Shown here piece by piece: positions 55,574 through 64,000 of a stretch of DNA of 64,000 nt. Position 1 is the first letter of the stretch; the number at the start of each line of letters is the position of its first letter. The notes below the pieces were generated by a model, which saw only the letters and a program-made list of their open reading frames with translations, was not told the origin of the DNA and made no database searches. Both the position numbers and the translations under genes were made by a program. The DNA is from Dryomyza anilis. Taxonomy: Eukaryota; Arthropoda; Insecta; Diptera; Dryomyzidae. Location of the stretch: positions 86,122,696-86,186,695 of the forward strand of contig OX638132.1 in the NCBI GenBank assembly GCA_951804985.1, read 5' to 3'.

Positions 55574-56780
55574 GTAGTGCACATAAAATAATAATATTAT
55601 TAGCTTTTCTTTTCAAATCGAGGAATATTTATGATAATTTAAAAAAATCCTAATTTTATAAGAATCAGATGAATCAGTCGTATTCGTACAATGTCGTACC
55701 AATACCATGAAACTGTGAATACGTTAATAGTTTACTGTATTTTAAAGAAGCTCTGTAAATTTAGATAATATGTATTTTATACTCAAAATAAATGATGCAT
55801 AAAATATGAAAATATTCATTAAGATTCGTTAAGCAAAAAAAAAAAACATACAAAGTACGCATTACCTTTCGTAAAGTTAGGAAATATGTGTATAATATTC
55901 GTGTAAATAATCTACATAATAATTCGTACAACTTATCAATAATGAACTCACATATAATTGTGTTTTTGTAATAAATGATGTACTAATCGAAGATGCATTG
56001 ATTTGAATGATCAGAATATTTCTCCACACATTAAATAGACATAAAATGTAATTAACATTTTTTTATAATTTTACACAGTTTTATTTTTATGAACAGGAGA
56101 TTGATTTAAGAATAAAATTCAATTCATTTGGTACATAAATTCTGACGCTGTACACGAAATATATTTTGTTCATTCCAGTTTTCTAGGTTCTTTTCGTTCT
56201 ACGAATAGCAAATGGTAAAATAGAAATATTTATCATTAAATAAAAAAAAAATAAAAAAAAAGTAAAAATCACAAATGCTGTGTTCACTACACCATATAAT
56301 CGTCTATTTTACAAAATTTAAATTTACGTTACAATTGTCGCATAGATTATTTTGAGTGAACAAGTTTCTGTACTTCGAAAAAAAATATTTTAAAAATTCT
56401 ATCTTTTTGAGTTGTGCTATGTGGTAAATATTATCTTTAAATATTGTGTCCGCACTATACAAACAACAATCACTAACTACTGGCGTGGTCCAACTCACTA
56501 CAACCCACGCAAATAAGAAATATTAGCTGAATTCAATTAAAACTGCACTTGGTAGTTAGTTTTTAATTAATTTTTAAATAACTACACAATGAAAATTTAT
56601 GTAATGAAATTTACTACATTTATGTATTTCTTTTGAAAATATTAAATAGTTTTACTAATTTATTAGTTTTTAAGTACATTTGATTTGTTTTTACTACACA
56701 ATGTATTAGAAATACGTTTGTATGTAAATTCAAAGCAAAGTTTTTTTCTCCCAACAATGTTTCCCAAATATTTGTGGGAG
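55574..56780. other. AT-rich non-coding stretch
   Basis: No gene or clear repeat recognised. Confidence 0.35.
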
Positions 56781-56794
56781 TATTTATTTAGAAT

Positions 56795-57290
56795 TCGGCT
56801 GATTATTTTACTTTTTCTGAACTACAATTTATATTTTCTGAACTGCACCCAGAAAAAAATTCCCTCAAATCCCATTAAAATTGGTCAATAGGACAATTAT
56901 TGATTTAATAGTATACAAAAAATAAAAATTTTCATATAAACTCAATGGCAATGTGATGGTATTTTCTAGTATTTAATGGTATTTTCCGCTTAAAATAATA
57001 ATTTATCCTATTGAATATTTTTAATAGTAAAAAACTATTATTTATATAGTATTTTTTTCTGGGTGTACATACATTTTACGTTTTTTGAAACGCAATTTAT
57101 ATTTCTGAAATACATTTGATGGTTTCTGAATTACAATTTACTTTTTAAAATTCAATTAACAATTTCTGAATTTAACTCACTATTCTGAAATACATTTACT
57201 GTTCTGAAATTCAATTAACGGTTTTTGAATTTCAACTCACTTTTCTGAACTACATTTTACTCTTCTGGAATACAATTTATACCAGAGACC
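56795..57290 (+). repeat. Degenerate TTCTGAA(T/C)TACAATTTA minisatellite split by a MITE
   Basis: Words TTTTCTGAACTACAATTTAT and variants recur every ~19-25 bp both left of 56846 and right of 57065. The sequence between is a MITE. Similar words recur at about 59300-59400. Confidence 0.65.
56846..57065. mobile_element. 220-bp MITE, CACCCAGAAAAAAA ends, complete copy
   Basis: CACCCAGAAAAAAA and TTTTTTTCTGGGTG are inverted termini. The interior has short inverted words (CAATAGGACAATTATTG...CTATTGAATATTTTTAATAG). It is the best-preserved member of the family represented at 17344, 20838 and 22909. Confidence 0.85.
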
Positions 57291-57564
57291 AACAATAACT
57301 ACACTACACAACAAAATGAGAAAAAAAAGTTAGCGCAGTAAATTCCATTATTTTTGTATTATTGGAAATGACTCGCAGAATTTGAATATATGAATTAAAA
57401 AATTTTCTACGGATAGGATTACGAGATTTCGGGCAATAACTAACTGTACATTTTTAAAGAAAATTATGTAAAAATAAAATCTATGGATACGTTTTGAGAA
57501 CAGAAAAAATCATGCGAAAACTTTAAAATTGGGTATTAACTAAAAAAAATCGCATAATATGTTT

Positions 57565-57760
57565 ATACCCTATACCCATGGGTTACAAGTTATAAAATAT
57601 ATGTGATGATATTTTAGCGCCTCTTAGTAGGCGTGACTGGTATGAAAAAGTATATATTTTATTGGTCAACACCACTTTCCGAGTATATTTAGATATGACC
57701 ATCTGTCTGTCCGCCTATACACGATAACTTTAAAACTGCTATTCCGAATGATGTGAAATT
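57565..57760 (-). mobile_element. mini-me/DINE-1 relic
   Basis: TTTATACCCTATACCCATGG, AAAAGTATATATTTTATTGG, CGAGTATATTTAGATATGAC and CATCTGTCTGTCCGCC follow the order of the minus-strand complete copy at 44436. Heavily diverged. Confidence 0.55.
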
Positions 57761-58960
57761 TATTTTCTATATATTTTAGTAGAATAGTAATTCGAAGTTC
57801 GAAAATGAGTCGATTTAGTCAACGTAATCTACTACATCCACTACGAGATATGGTTTTACTTTTTAGGATCACATATCTCGTTAAGTATTAAAGATAAAGT
57901 TATAAAATTTAAAATTAATTACAAGCAATCATCTATCAATAGGTGCGCAAACAATAATCGTGATCCGCTCACATTTTTTATTTTTTATTTTTATGCCTAT
58001 TTGTATAGCACTCAATTATATTTCTTTCAAATAACTTTTTTTATCCTCAAATGTTACCCATATATTTTTATCATTTATAGCTCAATTTCTTCGACGGAGT
58101 GTTAACTAGTTTTGAAAAATAAAAATTTGTGTACTTTCTTACTTTCTCGATTTTTTTCAATTTTTTTAAATTAATTTTTTCTTAAATTTTTGTTGAAAAA
58201 AAATATTTTTTCAAGTTCTCCTTTCGAGTTCTCTTAAACTAATGAACCAATTTAAAAATGTTCTAAGATATGTTTATTCGATATGCAATTAACTTTCATT
58301 CGATATAACATTTGATCATATGTGTTATTTGGAACGCATGATATTTGCAAATATATGCGACCACCTTCATGAAAGCTCGGTACAAAAGTTATTGGCCCAT
58401 ATTTTGTAAACCTATCCAAAGAAACATTATTAAACCATATTTTCGGAATAAGGGCGTCATTTTACATAATAAAAAAATAACTTTGACTGCTGCGCAGAAT
58501 GGCTGTTGTGTAGTGCTATTAACCTTAATATTCATTTGGTTTTTCACTGAGTGATATTATTTTTCCAAAAAAATATAAAAGTCTTAGTTTGAGATATAAT
58601 TTTTATTTAAAAAAAATAAAGGTCTTTAGTTGAGAGTTTTATTAGAACCTTTATTTTAAAGGTCTTTGGTTAATGGTTGTTAGTAGACCTAAAATTCAAT
58701 GGGTCACATTTAAAAGGGAATTCATAGAAAATGATAAAACAGAAAAATATGGATGGCATCCAGGCGAGATTATTGGGCGTATAGAGAAGAGATTAAAATA
58801 AATTAAAATTACTACAATAATTGCAACTAACAATTAATATCTCTATTGTTGAATGTAAAATTCAAGTTCGTCATTGAATCTGTTCCAGTGGGATTACAGA
58901 AGCACCCAAGTGCGTCCAATTTGTCATGTGAATCGCATTTTAAATTTTATTAGTTTTTTT
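57761..58960. other. AT-rich non-coding stretch
   Basis: No gene recognised. Short frames (for example 58345-58554) lack coding-like composition and any recognisable domain. Confidence 0.35.
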
Positions 58961-58964
58961 TTTT

Positions 58965-59195
58965 TTGGAAAATGATGATTTCGACCATTGCGTGGTTTTG
59001 TCAACCAAACATTTGTTTAACAAATTTTTTTTCGAACATTTTTGAACGTTGTTGTTTTTGTCGAATATATATATTTTTTGGATAATGGTGATTTCGACTA
59101 TTGCGCTGTTTTTTTAAAAATTTTAGTTTTCCAAAAATTTTCGATGGTTGTTTTTGTCGAAGATTTATTTATATTTTGACCATTGCGCTATTTTT
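58965..59195 (+). repeat. ~113-bp tandem repeat, about two units
   Basis: GGAAAATGATGATTTCGACC near 58967 and GGATAATGGTGATTTCGACT near 59081, each followed by ATTGCG and TTGTTTTTGTCGAA; a third partial ATTTTGACCATTGCGCTATT near 59172. Confidence 0.65.
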
Positions 59196-60059
59196 ATCGC
59201 CCATGGTTTTACGGTTTTATTTTCATATATAACCAAATTTTTAATTAATTAATTAATAATTATTGAATAACCTCCGAAAATATTAACCTTTATCTCTGGA
59301 CTCTGACATATACATTCTGAATTATAATTAACAATTCTGAAATAAAATTTGCGATTACTGAAATCATAATTATGCTTTCTGAACTAGAACTTGAAACTTT
59401 TTTGAAGCATATTGATTTATACCATTACATGATTAAAAGTATAAATCAATTTGTCAGTTTTTGTAAAATAGAAATATGTTTATATCATTTTTTATAGTAT
59501 AATTAATTAATAGTGAAAATTTGAACGATTTGTATAATAGAAATGTATGAAAGAAAAATTTAACTAGTCATTGAGTTATTGACGCAACAGCAACAGTTAA
59601 TGAACAAAAAATATTAATAAATAATAATAAAAAAAAAAAAAATATTATAAAAGAATATCGAAATCATAAAACCTTTTAATACGCTTGTCATTAACTCGTG
59701 AAATGCAACTTTGTAAATTCATTTTTAATTCGTTTTGGGTTTAATAAACGACATCTTATTTTATCCTTGACGCCTAAAACTTTTTCTTCTTACAAGGACA
59801 ACAGAACCTGGCTGTGTTTAAATGAAACTTGATCGCTGCAGCACAAGAATTATTTAATGATTATAGGATTGTCATAAGAAATGCATCATACTTCAGAGCA
59901 TCAACAATTTTGTGATTTTCCACATTATGTATTTCGAAAATGCAACATTCGAATAGTGTGCAACTCGTTTAATCGATTTAGGTAGCATTCAGTACGTTTC
60001 CGTGCTACAATTGCATAGTGCAGCAATTAAACGAGATTCTCTCGGTAGCATTTTAAAAA
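59196..60059. other. AT-rich non-coding stretch
   Basis: No feature recognised; composition changes sharply to GC-richer at about 60060. Confidence 0.35.
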
Positions 60060-60947
60060 TTTTCCGATAAATTAAATTAGGGGCGCGGAAGGAGGCATGA
60101 AGGGAGGAAGGCGAGAGTGTCTACTGTGCCAGCGCGGGATTAATAACAACAGACGAATAAAATAAAAACTATTAAAATAATACAAAGCAAAAAGAAAAAT
60201 AAAAACAACCTGCTCAAGACCCCCTACGCCCCCTCGAGCTCTATAAGCGAGCGCACATTGCCAGTCACAGTAACCACTTAAAGCTCGCTAAAAAGCTGCC
60301 GTCTCAAACGACTTAACTGAGCTTTTTACCGCATCGCATCGACATGCTTTGCAGTTTTTATTGTTGGCTTTTTTTTCTGTTCACCAGCAACCGGACCGCA
60401 AAATAGCCGGACAATCAGTCAGTCAGTCAGTCAGTCAGTCAATCAGTCGGCCAGTCAATCAGACAGACAGACACACAAACGCAACGCAGCGCAGCGCACC
60501 GCCGAGCTTAATTTACAGACGTTCTAGTCTTAAGCAACACTAGTCTTGATCGGGATCTAAATTCGCAAAGTCGTCTCCCGACAGCAGCCGGCAAAAGTAA
60601 CAAAAAGTATTGCGTTCGCGTTTGTTTCTCGAGTTTGCGAAAAAAAAAAATACAAAAAAAAAATTCAGCAGCCAAGTGTTTCGAAAATTTTGAATTCCCT
60701 TTACACATAATCGCGTGTATTAAGAATAAATTTTAGCACAATTCGAAAGTCAAAAATAGACTTATTTTAATCTCGGCTTCACTTTGCTGGACGGACGCAG
60801 TTTTCTGTGTGATATTTTTCTTTGTTTTGTTTGTTATTGGCTTCTTCCAATCGGAAGAAACAGCCGCACCAGCAGCAACAAAAAATAATACAAAAAATAT
60901 CGCTTGAGATAAAAAAAAGAAACCGTTCAGTTGCTATCAACAGCGAG
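60060..60947 (+). promoter_or_regulatory. Promoter and non-coding first exon of a downstream gene
   Basis: A GC-richer island begins at 60060. TATAAG at 60242-60247 lies 27 bp before a CAGTAA initiator-like word (A at 60269). Further on is a TCAGTCAGTCAG array (60410-60465), typical of fly 5' UTR DNA. The exon ends CAACAGCGAG followed by GTGAGT at 60948, a strong donor. No translated frame is convincing, so the coding exons lie right of the window. A paralogous elongase is a possible owner, because elongases are often clustered in flies; this is inference only. Confidence 0.6.
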
Positions 60948-61950
60948 GTGAGTTTTGTTTAATTTTTCGTTTGTATTTTTTTGATAGTTTTTGTTATGAA
61001 TTTCGTTTTTAGGTTAGACATAAATTAAATGAATAAATATTAGCTCATTTATATTTTTTTTACTTCATTCAATAGTTTAAAAAAAAAATGCAAATTAAAT
61101 GTAGCATGTGGTTCGACTATGCTGTCTCTCTCTGGAATTGACTAAATTTTATTTTGAGAGAATTTTTTTTTTACAATTGAAAAAAAAAAAATATATCGCA
61201 AAACCCAAAATTCATCGACGATCTGATATTCCAATGGACATCAAGATTCTAATCACGATCTCTTACTAGATTTTATCGTGTTTTTCTATTTTATATTTCT
61301 TGACAATTTAAATTAAAGAGAAACGACTTATTTTGCATTTTATTGCGAATTATTGAAATAAACTCTACGAAATTCGGGTGGATGTGTTAAAAGTTGTCAC
61401 TACCCGTGCGGAAATTGGTTAAGGATAGCTTTATTTCGCATCTGTCCCAGAATACGATAGGACATTCCTACCAAAGATCAACTAATATGATCCTGATCAG
61501 GGTCGACTCGGGTAATTCTGATATAATACTGATGTCTACAAAACATAAATGTTATGATTTATTATTATTTTTATAAACGTCTGAAAAAAATGTTTCGCCC
61601 TTCTCTCTTCATTTGAGGAAGCGCAAGCGAAGATAAAATTGTTAATAATAAAACAAAAAAAAAAACAGTTTCAACAAAATTTTCCGAGTGCAAATTGGTT
61701 AAGGTTAGCCTTATTTCTCATCTGTCCCAGATCAAAATATGATAAGGCATCCCAGCAACAAACCCAACTGAAATGATCCTGATTTAGATTGACTAGCATA
61801 ATCCTAATTTGAAATCCACATAAGGCAACCTGAGCCACCCTTAATAAAAAATCCTGATCTAAAGCTTACTTAATAAAACCTGATTTGAGACTTGTGAAAA
61901 ACTGATTTAATATCGTATTATTATATGATCGATTATTATATAAATCTTTT
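60948..61950 (+). other. Start of an intron, with a direct repeat
   Basis: Follows the donor at 60948. GCGGAAATTGGTTAAGGATA and CATCTGTCCCAGAATACGAT at 61408-61460 recur as TGCAAATTGGTTAAGGTTAG and CATCTGTCCCAGATCAAAAT at 61690-61738, about 280 bp apart. No other feature seen. Confidence 0.5.
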
Positions 61951-61952
61951 AA

Positions 61953-62252
61953 AGCCGCGGTAGCTCAGTGGTTAGTGCGTTGGACTGCGAGCCGAAAGGT
62001 CCCCGGTTCAAGCCTGGACTTTTCATAGAAACATTTTTCTATACCGCGCGCTACCTCTCGTCAGTAAATGGCAAACCTACGAGAGTAAAACATTGCCTAT
62101 GAAAAGCTCTCACCCGCCGTTCGGATTCGGCAATAAACTGTAGGTCCCACCACTTTGAGTACAAATATAACACGCACAGCTCAAAATGGTGAGAGAGCAC
62201 GGCCGAAATTCTATACAGGACTGTAGCGCCCAAACTATTATTATTATTATTT
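61953..62252 (+). mobile_element. tRNA-derived SINE, plus orientation
   Basis: It starts GCCGCGGTAGCTCAGTGGTT, continues through the body (GGCAAACCTACGAGAGTAAA, CCGCCGTTCGGATTCGGCAA) and ends in (ATT)n. About 16 bp just after GGTTCAAGCCTGGACT are missing compared with the others. Target duplication not clear because of the AT-rich flank. Confidence 0.88.
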
Positions 62253-62554
62253 ATAATATAATTGGGTAACAAAATTATTCTAATAAAATAAATTATTCTA
62301 ATAATTAAATGTTTAATTCAAATGCAAAATAAATTCACATTCTTGACATTTCAAAATTTTGTATATATCTCATGGCAAATATTGTGAAATATCTCATGTC
62401 AAATATTGTGAAATATCTCATGTCAAATGTTGATTTTTTTCATTGCAAAAGTTATAGAAAAATCTTTGTTCTAATTTGTGTTTGAAAGGGCTCGAATTTG
62501 TAAAAGTATTTTTAGAAGAATTTAAATATACATCGTATAATATATGATCAGGAA

Positions 62555-62667
62555 ATCTAATCAGGCAACCTGATCAGGATAGCAACTTCTAATAGCGTCA
62601 CGTTTTCAATAAGACACTGATGTGAACCTCTAATCATTGCCTTATTTCAAAATCAGGCAGTCTGCAC
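62555..62667 (+). repeat. Dispersed repeat (CTGATCAGGATAGCAACTTC)
   Basis: Plus-strand relative of 41396-41520, sharing AGCAACTTCTAATAGCGTCA and GTTTTCAATAAGACACTGAT. The hAT-type element begins directly after it, so it was probably the insertion target. Confidence 0.55.
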
Positions 62668-63735
62668 TAGAGATGGGCACGTGAGTGAGTTTTGACTCAC
62701 ACTCACTCACGCTCACGAAAGAATTTTTCTAATCACGCACACTCACTCACGTCATTTTTTGCTCTACTCACACTCACTCACAAGCACGTGAGTAAAATTA
62801 AGGTTCAATCACAATCACGCGTGATCACGCGTGATTCACGTGAATCACGCTGAATCACGTGGTTTTTTTGCTATTGTTTTCAGAATGCATAAAAACACAT
62901 ATTTCATTTGTATATGTTGGTGAGATTGGGCACCTCTAATACAACTTACATATTTCAAACGCCTCGAAGGATAATTCTCCGGTGAAGAATTCGTTTAAAT
63001 CTTTGAGAATTGTCCCTGGAAAAATTATCTCTGGAAAAGAATTACCAATGAACAAATAGTCCGGTGTAGAATTTACTAGGGATGAATTGACTTTGGGAAG
63101 AACTATTTTTGAAGCGATTTTTTGTTTACTACATTTATAACTCGAACAAAAACGGGACCCCACACGAACCTATGGAACCCCACACGAACCTATCGAACAA
63201 ACTAAGCTTAATAAACAAAATGAAGTCAATACAGAGTTATCATGTATAGTTGATATTGAAAATTCAACTTTAACAAAAATGGGTATATCTAAAAAAAAGG
63301 ATTCTATGTCCATTTTCATGAACGGTCGTATGAAACCAAGCAAAAACTATTGACATGACCCCATCAAAATTGACTAGCCCATACTAAGTACGGCCGGTTT
63401 GCGGGGGGTTAGATCAATTGTTGACTGAACCTTGTAACTTATTCTGAGTTGAAGAAGAGGTGGGTATTTGACGGTCGGTTGTCAAGGGTTTGATTTATTA
63501 TAGTTCTGAATAGTGGGCAGCCGCCTTCCTAAAGCCTTCAGGGTTCAAGTTATGGCCCTACTTGTTCTGAAGTTCAGCAAAAAATATAGAAAAATCGCAA
63601 AATATTAAAAGTGAGATTTTTTTTATTTTATGAAATATTCGACTCACACTCACTTACGAAAAAATTGTTCTCACGCACACTCACTCACGTGATTCACGTG
63701 AATCACGCTGAATCACGCTCACATGCCCATCTCTA
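62668..63735. mobile_element. hAT-type non-autonomous element with 8-bp target duplication
   Basis: TAGAGATGGGCACGTGAG at the left is inverted as CTCACATGCCCATCTCTA at the right (one mismatch). GTCTGCAC at 62660-62667 is repeated exactly at 63736-63743; 8-bp duplications and TAGAG-type termini are hAT hallmarks. Both subterminal regions are packed with CACTCACTCACG and TCACGTGA words, resembling transposase-binding repeats. The 600-bp centre contains a doubled ACCCCACACGAACCTAT word near 63156-63193 but no recognisable transposase. Confidence 0.9.
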
Positions 63736-63743
63736 GTCTGCAC

Positions 63744-64000
63744 AGAATAAAAAATGCTTCAATATGATGAATTTTTTCATAAATATTATGAATTTTTTCA
63801 CCAACTACCAGATTCATCATATTGATACCTCCATTCATTAAATTACATATTAATGAATGCATTCATTATATATATGAACAAAATATTCAATACAATGAAT
63901 TTGAATTGTCATATTGATGAATTTGTTCATAATATTAAAAAAGAAATTGTATAAAATAAATTGAAAAGAGAGTTTATTAAAAAAAAATAACAATAACAAA
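63744..64000. repeat. Dispersed repeat with ATCATATTGATGAAT words
   Basis: CAATATGATGAATTTTTTCA, ACCAACTACCAGATTCATCA and similar words match those at 38160-38250 and 38550-38610. The element runs off the window. Confidence 0.5.

Noticed and set aside
60349..60543. Open frame with S-Q-S-V repeats
   Set aside because: It is a translation of the TCAG array in the putative 5' UTR; no Kozak support or conserved domain.
62051..62272. Minus-strand 73-codon frame
   Set aside because: It lies within the SINE body, and the same frame is broken in the other SINE copies.

Overview
The window is AT-rich eukaryotic DNA with GT-AG introns, long introns, fly-style CAA/CAG triplet runs, Helentron 'mini-me/DINE-1'-type repeats with (GTCY)n microsatellites, and an elongase that closely resembles the Drosophila CG31522/CG31523 type. 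This points to a higher (schizophoran) dipteran with an expanded, repeat-rich genome, perhaps a calyptrate fly such as a blow fly or house fly relative. The species is an inference.

One protein-coding gene can be read completely: a very-long-chain fatty acid elongase (ELOVL family) on the + strand. It has seven coding exons between 39451 and 49036 and encodes 374 residues. Its 3' UTR and poly(A) signals lie at about 49.0-50.2 kb. Upstream of the start codon are tens of kb of non-coding DNA. Several GC-richer, splice-donor-ended stretches there (1-167 or 1-446, about 19.1-20.43 kb, about 25.1-25.3 kb, about 34.4-34.6 kb) look like alternative first exons or promoters of this gene or of an upstream gene. 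A second gene candidate is a 79-residue single-pass membrane protein on the - strand at 53520-53759. At 60.06-60.95 kb a TATA/initiator promoter and 5' UTR exon with a consensus donor probably starts the next + strand gene, whose coding part lies beyond the window.

Most of the rest is mobile and tandem repeat DNA. 0-13 kb: a retrotransposon fragment, a dead Tc1/mariner-type transposase, a degenerate GGCGTGGC array, divergent tRNA-like heads, a compound foldback element, and a 1.36-kb TIR element carrying a 44-bp hairpin minisatellite (12518-13880). 13-39 kb: mini-me copies, several MITE families with recognisable inverted termini, ~165-bp and 120-bp tandem repeats, and a foldback element interrupted by a mini-me (35661-37450). 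39-50 kb: the elongase, with a ~41-bp minisatellite in one intron that was split by a mini-me, and a GC-rich coding-like segment fused to half a MITE in another. 50-64 kb: a Harbinger-type MITE with TTA target duplication, a tRNA-derived SINE family (six copies across the window, four with target-site duplications), a 17-bp minisatellite, a long palindrome, and a hAT-type element with an exact 8-bp target duplication.

The elongase would extend very-long-chain acyl-CoAs in the endoplasmic reticulum. The other two gene candidates have no demonstrated functional link to it. Nothing in the window looks bacterial or viral, and no CRISPR array is present.
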